The position numbers and the translations under genes are program-made. From Apis mellifera (taxonomy: Eukaryota; Arthropoda; Insecta; Hymenoptera; Apidae), in the NCBI RefSeq assembly GCF_003254395.2, contig NC_037646.1, positions 5,162,381 through 5,226,380 of the forward strand: a stretch of 64,000 nt of DNA, written 5' to 3'. How positions within the stretch are numbered: position 1 is the stretch's first letter; the number at the start of each line of letters is the position of its first letter. The notes under the pieces are model-generated. The model was not told the origin of the DNA, ran no database searches, and was given only the letters and a program-made list of their open reading frames with translations. Of this stretch, positions 13,060 to 25,861 are shown piece after piece.

Positions 13060-13660
13060 TAAGAGTAGGATTTGTGGATGAAGAAAAAAAGAAAAATTGT
13101 AAATAATTTTCAAAGTGATTTCATTAGATTTATCTTAAGTAAGATCAATCCATCTAATTTACGCGTCGAATTAGGATATCAAGTGGTTAATATCTCTGGT
13201 CGTGTAAGGTGTCGAGTAGAGATACTTTGGCAGCTTTCAACGGTTGCTTAATTCTTTTCACACTCTGGAGGAAACAAATGCCCCAAGCTTGTCGACCGAG
13301 GGTGTAAGCCTTATATCTTCCGCGCGATCACCTTTTTTTCTCTCTCTTTTTTATGATTTATTAGATGGGATTACAGTTACACGGTGCTTTATATAACTCG
13401 TGCATAATTTATCGCAAGATTTGAAGATTAATTTTAACGCTGAAACTGGAATTTTGCGCACCACCTCTTCTTGCGATTGTATTAATTGCACACGATTCTT
13501 TCGAATTTATACACGAGTTCGATACGCGCGTTAAATATTGTTTCGTTCGTGATTCAATTTGTTCGTTGATAATACAATAATTAGTTAAATATTTATCGAA
13601 ACGATTGACGCGTCTATGAAAATAAATGAAGGGCGGAAAGAAAATAAATCACGCATTTTA
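13060..13660. other. Non-coding stretch without recognisable features
   Basis: AT-rich to balanced sequence between the GC-balanced island ending near 13060 and the AT microsatellite. A short pyrimidine tract occurs near 13331-13350. I see no gene or repeat. Confidence 0.5.
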
Positions 13661-13666
13661 CGCACG

Positions 13667-13692
13667 ATATATATATATATATATATATATAT
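13667..13692. repeat. (AT)13 microsatellite
   Basis: A perfect AT dinucleotide run of 26 bases in AT-rich non-coding DNA. Confidence 0.95.
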
Positions 13693-13975
13693 CAAAAGCT
13701 TGAATTATCGTGATTTTGATTAAAATCCAAATGCGTAATTAACTAGCATTAAATTACAAAGAAATGAATGATTACAAAAAGAGATTCATAATTTGTCTCG
13801 ATGAAATATACACGAATATTTTCTTTTATTTATCCCCTCTACCGTTTCGCGCAAATTGGAACACAAACATAATTACACAATTATCCTTTACAAAATTTCA
13901 TTTTTCATCGTATACATTACCTCGAATGAAACTACAAAAGAAGTTAATAAATTCGTATTTTAATTAAAATTCGAA

Positions 13976-14004
13976 TAAGAAGAAGAAGAAGAAAAAAAAA
14001 GGAG
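13976..14004. repeat. (AAG)n tract running into poly-A
   Basis: Five to six AAG units followed by an A-run. This is a purine-only low-complexity tract and explains the local open frame of Lys residues. Confidence 0.85.
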
Positions 14005-14280
14005 AAACATTACACATTAATTATTCAAGAACAATGAAATACGGTGGGGCAGAAATTTCACCGAAAATTTCTACCAATTACTCAGACGTGTTCTCGAAAC
14101 AATGGGCCTCAATGTCACGGGTCACGAGCATATACCCGGAAGACAAAACGCTGGAAAGTCCAAGATCACCAAGGTCTCCTACTCCGGATAATAAGAACAG
14201 GTGTACTTGTTAAGAAGAAAACTGGGATAACGTCGGGATTTTAATAAACCGGCCTCACCGTTTTTTTCGTGCTTTCGCCC

Positions 14281-14335
14281 GCGAAAGGAAAAAAAAAAAA
14301 AAGGAAAGAAAAAAAAAGGAGAAGGGAAAAAAAAG
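14281..14335. repeat. Poly-purine tract
   Basis: Fifty-odd bases, almost entirely A with G interruptions. It encodes the Phe/Pro-rich open frame on the minus strand, which I regard as an artefact. Confidence 0.85.
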
Positions 14336-14709
14336 TAGCGGGAAAGCTGGCACTCACAAAGGGAGCCAATGCTTACAAGGCAGTAGATTAAAAAGCGGGA
14401 AACAAATGAGAATCGCTTCCGGCGGCTTGTCTGCATCTAGATAGCTGTTTACGCTCGATAATACCTCTGGGTCGCTTTTTCTATTCCCGCACTTTATGCT
14501 GAATACCGCTACGACCGTCCTTCGGATGGTCAGCCGTGACAGCTATGCTGAAACTTGGTTAATTGAATACCGGGGACCGGCGTAAAACCGGGATTGAAAC
14601 GAGTATCAGATCTTTCTCGAAAGCTGGTAATCAGCTTTTTTTCCTCGCTAATTTCTGACGGGGTGAAACGTCGTTGCAGTTGTTGTTTCTTACGAATAAT
14701 GTCAAATAT

Positions 14710-14930
14710 ATGTTTGAGGTTATGTTTCTGCTTCTTTGACATTTGAATTTTACGCTGAAAATTTTTTACTCGTTCCAGATTGGTAATTTGTTCTGTTGTT
14801 TCTTGAATGTGAAGCAAAGAATATGAGTTGAAAGTACGTTTTGAGGTTATGTCTCTGCTGTTTCTTTGATATTTGAATTTCGTCCTGGATTATTAATCTG
14901 TTTTATTGTTTCTTAAATAAAAATAGTGTT
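14710..14930 (+). repeat. Diverged ~128 bp tandem duplication
   Basis: TTTGAGGTTATGTTTCTGC at about 14712, followed by CTTTGACATTTGAATTT, recurs at about 14840 as TTTGAGGTTATGTCTCTGC, then CTTTGATATTTGAATTT. Both copies end in a TTGTTTCTTGAAT or TTGTTTCTTAAAT block. The second copy has lost roughly 25 bases in its middle. It is a local, moderately old duplication with no reading frame shared between copies. Confidence 0.65.
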
Positions 14931-15632
14931 AAATGAATATTTACGAAGATATTTTTCTGATGTTTGACGATTATTTTGAAATTTTACAATGTTATTTTAG
15001 AATGTTTATATCGATATATAGAAATCTTTGGATGTTATTTATTTATTTATTGATAAAAGGGATAGTAAATAGTGGCACAGAGAGAATATGGAAACAAAAG
15101 AAAAGCGAAAAGCGAAGAAATAAAAATAGAATGGAATGAAAATAGGATATTTGCTTGAACAATCAATAGATAATGTACTCTAATCGTTTGGAAAGGAATT
15201 CATCTACATTACTTGATTATATACTTGAATAATCAATCAATAACGATACAATTTTGACAAATTGTTAAGAAATTGTTGTTAAAAAGCCTTTCATTAACGA
15301 TAAGAAGAAATTTTAAGAAAAATAAATACGATCAATTCATATTATGTGCAATCAACTTAACGGGGGAAGTCCAATTTTGTTCCCTTAATGAACTTTCAGA
15401 ATCAACAAATTTACACGAAGAAATGGATTCGTCGATTTCCTGACCTCGATAAGAAACAGGTTCCGTTTTTCACGTGAAAATCGATGAACCAAGCGAAATT
15501 GCACCTCTTAAGAATTACGAAACTCGAGGAAGGTATCAAAACAAGTTATTGGCTTTGCTCTCAGTGTCGATTTATTGACGTGCCAACTTATTGGCGGTGC
15601 ACCGAGTCCATAAATCACCATTGATCAACGAT

Positions 15633-15690
15633 CCAATCAGAAGCAGAAGCTATAAAATGGAGTTCTTCATCAAAGAATCATCGTTACTTA
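15633..15690 (+). promoter_or_regulatory. Candidate TATA-type core promoter
   Basis: A CCAAT box (15633-15637), TATAAAA (15651-15657) and an initiator-like TCATCG whose A (15680) lies 29 bases downstream of the first T of the TATA box. That spacing is right for a metazoan TATA/Inr promoter, and the arthropod initiator consensus is TCAKTY. I could not find a convincing first coding exon downstream, so the gene it would serve is unknown. A lone TATA in AT-rich DNA can occur by chance. Confidence 0.25.
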
Positions 15691-15699
15691 CTTTGGAGA

Positions 15700-17870
15700 T
15701 CAGCTTGTGAAAATTTGTAATTCCTTAATTCGAACAACTCATCGTTAAAAACTATTTGAATATTTAATTTCATTTTTGATAATGTTAATTTCGTAAAATA
15801 AAGAATAGAATCATAAAGAGATAATAAAAACAACTATTGGAAAACAATTCTTCAAATCGTGAAGTGAAAAATATATAAATAAATGAATAAACAAAAGAAA
15901 ATTTTGATTGGAGCAATTTTAGCAAGATACGAAAAAACAACGAGTTATTCTCTAAACTGGAAAGAGAATGGTATGAAAACGTGGCTACCAAGTTTCGAGT
16001 CCTGGGACTTGACGGAAGGAAAAGAAAAGAGAAACCGCCGGGGTTTTCGCCAATTTCCTGTGGACGAGATATGGCTACTTGCCCCGAATGCAAATTTCCC
16101 GGTGCTAATTAACTATTCGGACAGGGAGGCCTCGAGTGGGGCGGCGACCAAGGGTGAAGTTAACTGGATAGTGGGCAGGAAAAGGGGTTAGCTGTTGAAA
16201 TAGCGTCCACGACTATTGCGCGCTCACGCCAAAAGAGGGAATTCATAATTGCTGGGTACCGCGTTTGTTCAACCTGGTACGTTCTCAACTTTGCCCCGGC
16301 AACGGTTTAATCTGACACGGTTACGGCTGTTGCGCCCTGCTAATCGTATCCGCCAATTTGATGAAATTTTATCAACGATTAATCCATCGTGACGGCTCGT
16401 TTCTCATAGGAGATTCTCTTTCACACTTATATGTGTACTCTCTGACAATCTTTAATTGTTTTAATTGTTTTAAATTCATCAAATTTAAACTCATTATTTC
16501 TTCTGCATTTTCATTTCTACTTCAAAGATGATTTTTATCTTCAAGAAGAAATCATTAAATTGTTATATAAAAATCATAAAATATATTCAATTTTGATCAT
16601 AATAAGAATTGAACAGTTACGGAAAATTCTCAATAATATCTAGTAATGTTTCTTAATATTACGTAATTTTCTCTACAGTTTATTTTTCGTGCTTCGTCGT
16701 ATTTTGCATCGCATGCGCGCGCGCGTGATATTAATCAATCGAGTCACGATCCAGCCACCGAATGCATCAAAATTATTTTCTTGCAATGAAGAGTTTGCTC
16801 GGGGCAAATACGGAGGAAATATCGGCACGGTCAAGGAACATTAGGGATCCCCAGCGTTCGCTAGGGATTTATAGCATTACAGCGCACGTTGGATGCTGAC
16901 CATTTGCTCCCGCGCTAAAATAAATTCCCTGATCAGGGATATTTCAATTTGAAAAGCTCCTGATTGCCATTGTGAACACGTCGTGGCTTCTATTTACTTG
17001 TAACCCGCGCAAACAGAAAAGGGTGAGAAGAATACACATATTCGTCGGAAAGAAAATTTCACCATCAGAATGCGTCGCCATACTTTCCACTTCTACATGC
17101 GTTGCACGATCCTTCGTTACCCATCATCGATCGTGTCTGCATCCTCCTCGAGGACTTTATTGCAAGACCAGTCCTTCCACGGCTTTGTTAGAAGATTACG
17201 ACCTCTGATACATTTTTACGAAACGCTCGAGGATTTACTTTCTCAAACCTCGTTTCCACGGTAACTTTTTGCGCGATTAATAACATCTTCTTAAAATACA
17301 TTCATGATACTCGTTTACAACGTACTTTCTCTACAAATTGATATTTTTAAATCGATCCATTTTTACTTTTCCTCATTTTCCTACGTTCTATTCAATCCAA
17401 TGTGCGTGCAATATCTATTCTCTAGAAATCTCGTAGATACATAAAGCATAAATTACATCCAATTAAAACTCGAATCTATGACAAAATCGCTTGATAACTT
17501 TTACCCCAATTAATTTTCCTCGACTTCTTTTCAACTTATTATTGCACACACTCTCCCTCTCTCTCTCCTCTCGATGCGTCAAACACTTACACTCCCCGAC
17601 CGATGCAAGAAACACAATATGCATAAATTATCGTCGAGAGGCAGCGGCTTGAATTAAAACTTCATAATCCAGAGGGTTGTAAAAGCCCCGGGATAATTCC
17701 GTCACCGCAAAACTATGGTACGGCGGTTGGTCCACGCGTAACCATAATCTTCTTCTTAAGCGCGCGAATCATGCCCATATGCCGCACTGCGCCACGGATA
17801 ATGTTTAACAAAACGGTCTTGGCCTAGGGGGATGAAATGCAAATTTATCGCCTCGAGGCAAGATAAAAAA
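15700..17870. other. Non-coding stretch with a GC-balanced island
   Basis: The island at about 15960-16350 contains an octamer ATGCAAAT (16088-16095) beside GCTAATTAAC, a pairing typical of POU plus homeodomain sites, but I see no exon. A 14 bp perfect palindrome lies at 16926-16939. The rest is AT-rich. No gene is supported. Confidence 0.45.
16926..16939. other. Perfect 14 bp palindrome (TCCCTGATCAGGGA)
   Basis: The sequence equals its own reverse complement, with centre GATC. It is a candidate dimer binding site; no known consensus was matched with confidence. Confidence 0.4.
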
Positions 17871-17878
17871 TGGCCGAG

Positions 17879-17901
17879 GAGAGAGAGAGAGAGAGAGAGA
17901 G
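17879..17901. repeat. (GA)11 microsatellite in a purine-rich island
   Basis: A perfect GA run followed by a G-rich island to about 18020. GAGA runs are known targets of GAGA-factor-like proteins in insects, so this may be an open-chromatin element or simply a microsatellite. Confidence 0.9.
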
Positions 17902-18019
17902 GTTGGCAACCGCATGGCGCGGGGAAGAAGAGGAGGGGGCGAGGGGAGGAAGGGCGGTTTAGAAATGCAGCCACCGACGGGGGGGAGGGGACGAATAGGC
18001 CGAGGAAAGGAGAGAAAGA

Positions 18020-21000
18020 GCGGGTTAATGCCCGAATATTAATTATGGCGACCAGACCTGGCTGCGGATTGGCCGGTGTTTTGTTTCTGGCTACATGTTT
18101 TGTTCGGTTCCGCGAAGCTTTGCGCCTCCGAATGGGTGGAACTCTTCAACTTCCGGCATTGTTCCATCCACGAACGGACGAATTTCACTTTACTCGGAGA
18201 GGGAGGGGGTGAAAGCGTATTACATATTTCGTTTATTGTTTGACGATACGGAAATTTTAAATCTCTCTTTCCTTCTTTATATTTTGTATAAATTTCTCGT
18301 TGCGTGCAAGTACAATGGACGATTTAATTTGAAGAATTTCATCTGGATTTTATTTTACTTTCTCAAAATTTTCATATTTTTTTTTTAATAATATTAAAAG
18401 AGAAAAAGATATATCAAAATTCTTAAAAATAATAAAATTGAATATATGGATGAAAAATTTTGATTTTTTTATCATTCAATACTCTCGAGAGTAATTACAC
18501 ACCAAGTAGAAAGTACTGTTTAAAAAAGAAGAAATATTTTTCTACGCTTTTAGATACTAATACTTAAAGCGAGAAGCAAGGGATATTATTACCGAAAGAA
18601 AAGCGCATGTATCTTTCATTAATTTTCATTGTAACAAAACAGGAGAGAGAGCTACTACTCAAAGGAAAATGTGTACGCGTACGTGTAATTCATCCGTGGT
18701 TAACATTACAAACGGAAACACTCGACGAACACGGTTGCACACGTTGTCGTTGATCCACAAGGGTATTAACATTATGACGAAATTTTTGTCGACGCGGCAA
18801 ACAGGACCACGTTCCGTAAATATTATCCCCCCTCCCATATACCCGTGTCGCCAAATGTCACTGAAAAACAGGGTGATCCTCGAACACGTTGGAAACTTAT
18901 TCCTCCCCTCCTTTATTCCGTATCTTAGACCCCTCTCTTTTGGGGCCCATAAAAGCGGTGGTAGAACACGGGAGAAGCTTGCATTTACAACCTCGTCATC
19001 CTCCCCGCGGGATGGAAAAGGTGCGATTGTCGCACTTATTTGCATGACAGAAGGGTAAACAGTGGTAACGAGATTTGCGGGTTGGACGTGCAATCTTGAC
19101 ACACGACAAGTTCGATTGTTACTGGACCGTTGGCCAAACAACGTTGATCCAATGCAAATCTGTGTACATTGGCCAGGGAAGAATTTTGTCGTGTGAGTAC
19201 AGGGGAGGGGTGATTCTTTTAAAGTGAAAAAATTCACGCCTGGCTCGTTGACAAGCACGATGTTTCGGTATTTTTCTTCTTTTTTTTTTTTTATATTTGC
19301 ATATGTATTATGAGAAGAGGAAAGAATTTCGAGGTTAGAAGTTGCTTAGTCGGATAAATTTCGGATAAATGTTATGAATAAAAAAAATTGAAACTCTTTT
19401 TAAATTATATAAGATATTATTTATTTATTATTCTCTTTAATTTAAAATTAAGGAAGAGGAATACATGTAAAGATTTGAAGGAAAAGAAAATATGAAAGAC
19501 AGCAATTTTTTTGCCTTTAAAGAACAATTTTTTTATTAGACTTGAAGTTGATCTCTGAAGTCTAATGAATTTCCCTCTCTAGATTTTAAAATATTTCACT
19601 TCGAATCTCCCAAATAATTTGATTCACGATTCATTTAATACTACCAGAATATCTTTCTATTTGCAAATAAATTATTTCTTGTTTACTGTCACAAAAGATT
19701 ACAACATTCGACTAACTCGAACATTTTTTTCCAGGAAAAGTACGAAATTCCCAAAAGAAGCATCGTAAAATCAAACTACAAAAACCAAAAATAAAACCAT
19801 CCAAAAATAATCGCCGGAAAAATCGCATCCTTTTCCGCGCGCTTTTCCCTTATGAATCGCAAATTCCCGTTCAACAACAAAATTCTTCAACGACCGACCT
19901 GTGCGCGTACAAACACACAAAACGCGGGGAAAACACGGGCACAACAATGGAAGAAATCAGCGTGAGAGGAGGAAGTTGGTGGCTTGAGCGCAGAGGTGAA
20001 AAAAAGAAAGAAAAAAAAAAAGGAAGGGAGCGGAAGATAAAGATGCGGGGTAGGAGTTTACCATGGATTAAATTTGATCCCCGGCATACTGAAACCGCAA
20101 GCCTTTGTGCTCGTGGCCGTGCTCACATGTATGCGGTGGACCGCGATGAGAAGAATCTAAACATTGCGTGTGCACATCCGGTTCAGGAGGGGGGTTGCGG
20201 TTTTTCGAAGGGTGACGAAGGCCGAACGTATCCGAACAGGGAGGGTTAGAGTTTCTCCTCTCTTTCCTTTCTTTCTGCTTATCCCCCACCCGTTGTTATT
20301 TCGTTAACAATAGGGATTTCGGTATCATTTGCATCGGAGGAGAGAGAGAGAGAAAGAGATCGGCGAGATTAATCCGAAACCCCGGCCAAACAATGGGAAA
20401 CATCGACGTGTCCGTGTTTCTAGGTTGAGGGCTAATGGAATAGCAGAGATACTGGATCGTAGAGTTGGAACTGGTTCAAGTGGGCGACCAAAGTAAATTA
20501 GGAAGTACACGGATCTTGAAAGGAGACTTACATGCATTTGCTGTAGGGGGAGGATGCCGATGAACTGCTACCCTGCTACCACCCCCTGATTCAATTAGGT
20601 ATGAGAGTTGGATTCCGAACATGAGTTAATCGGGGCCGAGGGTGAGTCTGGGGGGAGGGTTTTGATGGAACGATCGTGTATTTATGGTTTAGTCGATAAT
20701 TTTCGGTTGGAATCATTTCAGAATGGTAATCGAGATGGACTTTTATTAAAGAAGATTCTGAAAGTTCGTTGACGTTATTTCGGATTTTATTTTACAAATG
20801 TTACGAATTTTTGTTATTCGAAGATGGAATGATCGTGTATCAATTGGTTGGTTACAGTTAGAGTTATAATTGAAGTGGATTTTTTCTGTTCGAAAGAACG
20901 AAGAATTTATTAGCATCGAAACTGTACGAAATAAACTTTGGACTTTTATCTACTTATTTTTAACGTGTTGCTTCAATTTATTTATTAGCCTATTATTAAA

Positions 21001-21660
21001 GTATTTGTCACAAATAGAAACTCTAATAAAAAGTTAATTCGATCAATTTCATCGAATACGAAAAGTTTCATAATGAAAAGTTTAATAATAGCTCGAAGCT
21101 AAGATTGGAAAATTAACGGAGAATAAATTTAATCAGTCTGGTTTTAAAGGAAGAAGAAAAAAAAAAGATACGATTAACGATTAAAATAATTAAAAAAAAA
21201 AAATAGAAACATTTAATTATCGCTGAACAAGTAATACCTAAAATTAAAACCTCTACAGACAGACTCCCCTCTCTGTCGAAGGCACGTCGATAAATTGAAG
21301 GATTTAAAGGCCATCAAGAAACTCTCCGATCTCCGGACACTGGCGAAAGAAAGAAACTGGAAGCGCAGGAAATAAGGAGCGAAAGGGCGAGGTCCGTGTT
21401 TTATCACCGGGACCTTCTTCCTTTCCTTTCCAAGACCTCGTGGTGGTCGTTGGTGGTCCCTCAATAATTTCCGCGCAAAAACGGAAGCGGACTGTTTCCA
21501 TTCCAGATGGAAGGTTCCTGGCCCCTGCTCGGCCATTGTTCAAAACGGGGTTGGAGGGGAGGGAAAGAATCACGGCGCCGCTACTTCCTCCTCCTCGACC
21601 AGTTTTATTTGTCGATTACAGTTGTTCTTGCGGCGGTGGAAAAGAGCAAGAGAAGGATCT
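18020..21660. other. Alternating AT-rich DNA and GC-balanced islands
   Basis: Islands at about 18650-19260, 19940-20660 and 21240-21660 are separated by AT-rich DNA. The longest open frame of the window (199 codons, minus strand, 18659-19258) lies here, but it opens with GTG and its first ATG comes more than 60 codons later. ATTTGCAT octamers occur near 19039 and 20328. I see no domain, exon or repeat. Confidence 0.5.
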
Positions 21661-21670
21661 CCCTCGGCAT

Positions 21671-21688
21671 CCTCCTCCTCCTCCTCCT
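21671..21688. repeat. (CCT)6 microsatellite
   Basis: Six perfect CCT units in a C-rich island. The overlapping open frames carry Ser, Pro or Leu runs because of it. Confidence 0.9.
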
Positions 21689-21896
21689 TCTCCCTCCGTA
21701 TCCGGACCACGAAGGTGGTGGCCGGCGTGAAAACTTCTTTCGAGACGGTTTACCGGGTTACCGACTTCGACGTTTTCCTATTGGGGCAAAACAATCGACG
21801 TCGTTAACGGTGAAGTATCTTGTCGTTAGGGAGAGGAAATAACGAAACGAACGGAGCAGAGGTTTTCAGAGGTGTTTTTTTTTCTCGAGAGAGGAA

Positions 21897-21912
21897 GAGA
21901 GAGAGAGAGAGA
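21897..21912. repeat. (GA)8 microsatellite
   Basis: A short perfect GA run within a longer purine-rich patch. Confidence 0.85.
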
Positions 21913-23319
21913 CTCGATTCTCTTTTACGATGGATGAATAAGCCACGATCTTTTTCCTCACTGTAATAGACGATGAAGACGACGAAGTTGAAATGTAATA
22001 TTTAAGGAGTGAATTGTGTGCAAGCTTGGATCGATATTGTTGAGAAGAATATTTGTTATAAGAGTTTAAAAAATTCTATGAAAATTTTCAGAATTATTAA
22101 TATCTTTTGTTATTTTGTAACAATGATGGGAATTATGTATATAGAAATTGACAAGAAACTATCGATTCGTCCCAAAGAATCTCCAGATCCAATAATTAAT
22201 TAAATTCTGATATATTCCGATATTTACAATTACATATTTTTCGCAATTAAAATTGTGTATCGATGCTCGAATAAAGGGAAGAAAAATTTGAAATGAAAAG
22301 AAACTCGGATTCAACTCTCGTTGGGAAGAAACATCGAAGAAAGATTTATCGAGGGAAAGCACATTTTAAAAAGTGGTTAGTTACTTGGAAGTCGGGCCGA
22401 TATCACTTTCCTCGATGGCCGTATATACCATTACCGTTTATTGTCGCCCGTTGTCACGCGAAACAATGTTTCAACCGTCCATTTACGATAACGGGGGAAA
22501 AAGCGACGAAATGGAACTTCATTGGCCAAGTTGGCCCGTTACTTTCTTCTTCGAGCAGTTCAGTTTCTCCGCCGCAGTTATGAAAATGTAATAAGCCCGA
22601 AACGTGTTGGGGGAGGGAAGGAGAAAAACTTTTGCAGGTTGCCTGTAACCACGGTTACCCATACTTGGCCAGTTCCAGGGTGGAACGTCAATAAGGAAGT
22701 CACAAGGGAATGCTACTCCCCTTTGCTTCTCTAAGGATATGCCGTTACTCTGTGTGCCGCTATATCTTGTTGCACGTGCATGTACGTATGTGCATATGCC
22801 TGAATGGTGAACACGGTTGGCTTCGAATCCAATTTTGAATAATGGCGCATTAATAATTTACGGAGTTCGATTCATTTCTGTTGAAATAGCCGGTGTTACG
22901 TATTTCAGAACGGGCATTTAACATCGATACTGTCTTTTCTTGTGTAAGAAATAATTTAAATACGAGGGAAACATTTTAATCGCTTTTTAATCACAAAAAG
23001 CAAGCGTAATACGTCACGCGAGAATTAAAAATTTATTTAAAAAACAAATTTTTATCTATCGATTCAAGAGATAGATGAAAGAGAAACAATTTATATGGGA
23101 TATATCGTTCGATCGAGAAGAATATCTATATTAAGCGTTATAAAATTTCATATTATTTCAACGTTTATCATATTTTTCCTCGCAGCGTTATTATATATTT
23201 TCTCGAATAATGTTCCTCCACACGCGGGATCTACATATTTGCGCGAGGGGGATAAAGTAGCGAAAGGTCGATCGAAAATCGAGGGATGATTAATCGCAGA
23301 TGACGAAACATTTGGTGGC

Positions 23320-23344
23320 AAAAAAAAAAAAAAAAAAAAAAAAA
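23320..23344. repeat. Poly-A tract, 25 bases
   Basis: The longest A-run of the window. It could be a slippage tract or the tail of an old retroposed insertion. I see no recognisable element body upstream and no clear target-site duplication. Confidence 0.9.
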
Positions 23345-25371
23345 GAAGACTGGGGTTGAAGCGTTGTTGCGATTCGTCGCCCGTCAGTGGCACGGTACAG
23401 ACACACGAATTGATCGTGACGCAACCGATTCGTCTCGTATCTCTATTCGACACGGATATGATTCATCCGACGGAGAAAAATCGTGGAAGCGTGCAACCCA
23501 GGCGAAACCATCCATTTTCGTGTCTGTTTGCCTCATCTAATCGTTATAAATAAAGTTTCCCCGCGGATCTTATTGCGAAAGCTCGACACACTCTGTGCAC
23601 ACGAGATATCTCTCAGATTCTGGACGTAACAATTTTTGAAAATATCATAAGATACTTTACGATCCTGATAAGTTTTTGACATTATTGAAATAATAGGTTC
23701 AATTTTCTACGTCTAATTTGATTTGAGACAATTTTAATTCTTCAATATTTAATTCAATATTTGAAAATTAATTCAAAGTGTTCTTCAAAGGATTAAAACG
23801 AGAATGATGGGATTAATTTTGTATAATACAATTTGAAAGAGATAATTTTATAAAGCTCTCGAAAGTAATCGAATTACCAATAAAATATTATAATTCTCTT
23901 ATATAAGAGAAAAAGATATTATTCATCCAAATCTTAATCTATATTTTAATATGTACGTATATTTTATATTTATTCGTTTCGAGGAGATAAAAACTAATTA
24001 AGAAATTTGTCCAGGCAGGAAAAAATTTTTTTCCAATTTTATAAAGAAAAAAAAAATTATTTTTATTCTCAATTCCTGTTATTATCATATGTACACGTCG
24101 TTATCGATTTCCATAAAATAGTTAATTCAATTTAAGTTATCAGTTATCGTGTTAAAAATAATTTCCAATCCTTTTTTACTTTTTAAATTTAAGATAATTC
24201 GTGTAAGCTTTTCCAGAAACATGATTCTGAGCACGAGTAACACTTATTAGCTATTACGGAAAGGTTTGAAGGTATTTGATCGATAACCGTGAATGCCTGA
24301 CGACGTTATATTATAGATTCGGTACGATGGATTGATGGATGAACCTATGGAACAGGTACATACTCTCCACTGACGCTAGTCTCTCGTGTCTACAGGAAGA
24401 TACCTGGCAATGTGCCGGAAATTTCACGAAAGTAGGTGTTAACGTTTACAGGAAAAACAAGACGAAGATAAACGAGATTAAATTTTTGATTGAAAGTATG
24501 TTCTTCTCAATTCTCGTTTAATTTGCATCGAAATTTAGATTAATCTGTTGTCTATCGTTATCTTCATTTAGATATTATACATATATAATATAGAATGAAT
24601 TTTTTTTATAAATTTTAGAGAAGAGAATTTAACCTAAAAAACTTTTTCCAGTTTTAAATTTTTTAAACAACTATTTATCGAGCACATATTAGCTGGAAAT
24701 AATGAAATTCACGAATTGGAGCAATGTCACGATGTTATCACAACAAATGATACAAATTCAGGAAATAACAGTTGGTGAACTTCTTTAATTCCTGCAAATT
24801 GTACGAATACTCGTTACAATAATTATAATTTTTCCCAACGTTGTTGGAACACGTAAAACATTCCTAAAAGTCAGACCATCTCTCATCTTGGACGGAATTA
24901 ATATTTAACGAGTTTTGACATCGTGAATCATCCAGTCGTATTTATTATACTTTCTATAATGCTTCATTTACCGAAATATTTCTCTTAATAAGCTCTGCAA
25001 TTTTTTTTTCTCTTACATAATCTTGTGAAACTCGTATGTTTTCACACAAAAATGCTTTCATGCGATTAATATTGATATAAAATTATTTTTCAACTTGACA
25101 ATAAATAAGTATTAAATTTTTATACTTTTTGAATGTTATGCAGAAGATAGTTTATTTGAACTCGTATTATTTAATTTTGAAAATTAAAAAAATAATACAA
25201 ATCACTTGTAACAATAAGAATAATGAAAACTACAAATCTTTCCATCTCTAATTTAAATAATTTTAATTTATGGTAAAGATAAGAAAATATTTATATACTT
25301 TTGAATAATCTGAATCATATTTTTCTTTAAAAACTTTTCTTTTTTTGTCAATCTTATAATCCATGCGAAGA

Positions 25372-25389
25372 ATATATATATATATATAT
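25372..25389. repeat. (AT)9 microsatellite
   Basis: A perfect AT run in AT-rich DNA. Confidence 0.9.
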
Positions 25390-25588
25390 TTATCTTTCTT
25401 TACACGAATCATCGAATCTTCTTTGTTTCAAAAAAAAATACCGATTATATCTTATAATTAATTCTAATTTACGAACAATGTATCTTTTTATTTTCATTTT
25501 TCTTATTCATTTTAACCCCGAAGACGTTCTATTATTACATTGAACTTGATTAAGTCTTAGCACATTTTCAAAGAATATTAATTCGATT

Positions 25589-25861
25589 TCATCCTCGAAG
25601 ATGGTCGTGAAAGCGGACGTGTACGATAATGGAAAGTGTTGATATGCCAATCAGAGCACAAGCCATCCTTTCGGCTTCGAACGAGTCGATAACAGGGGGG
25701 AGTGCCTCTGCGTTACACCCGATACACCGGCTGCTTCCACCTACTTTACTCGATCTCCGTGTAATTAATGTCGTCGCTTGTCGCTGGGCTAATGATGTTG
25801 AACACGTGTCTGACGAGAGTGAATGTCGATCGATTCTGTACGTATTTCCGGTAATAAGCAT
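25589..25861. other. GC-balanced island open on both strands, function unknown
   Basis: This island of about 270 bp stands out from very AT-rich flanks. A 114-codon frame with a true ATG runs on the plus strand from 25629, and a 90-codon frame with a true ATG runs on the minus strand down from 25861. The plus frame ends in a hydrophobic stretch that lies mostly outside the island. I recognise neither protein. A conserved non-coding element is as likely as an exon. Confidence 0.25.

Larger units (their letters stand above)
21920..25580. other. AT-rich non-coding stretch with one island
   Basis: A GC-balanced island lies at about 22280-22900. It holds a GTAACC-AC-GGTTAC dyad (22645-22658) but no convincing exon. 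The rest is AT-rich, with a 25-base A-tract at 23320-23344 and an AT run at 25372-25389. No gene is supported. Confidence 0.5.

Noticed and set aside
12652..13062. 136-codon frame over the TG microsatellite
   Set aside because: The Cys-Val run comes from the microsatellite, and frames on the other strand are open for the same reason.
18659..19258. Longest open frame of the window, 199 codons on the minus strand
   Set aside because: It opens with GTG, the first ATG lies more than 60 codons in, no domain is recognisable, and it overlaps a 129-codon frame on the other strand. In a GC-balanced island this is within chance.
22815..22840. GGCTTCGAATCC, similar to a tRNA T-loop
   Set aside because: No A-box at the right distance and no cloverleaf arms, so it is not a tRNA.
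23320..23344. A-tract as the tail of a retroposon
   Set aside because: No element body, no target-site duplication and no homologous copy seen nearby; slippage is sufficient.
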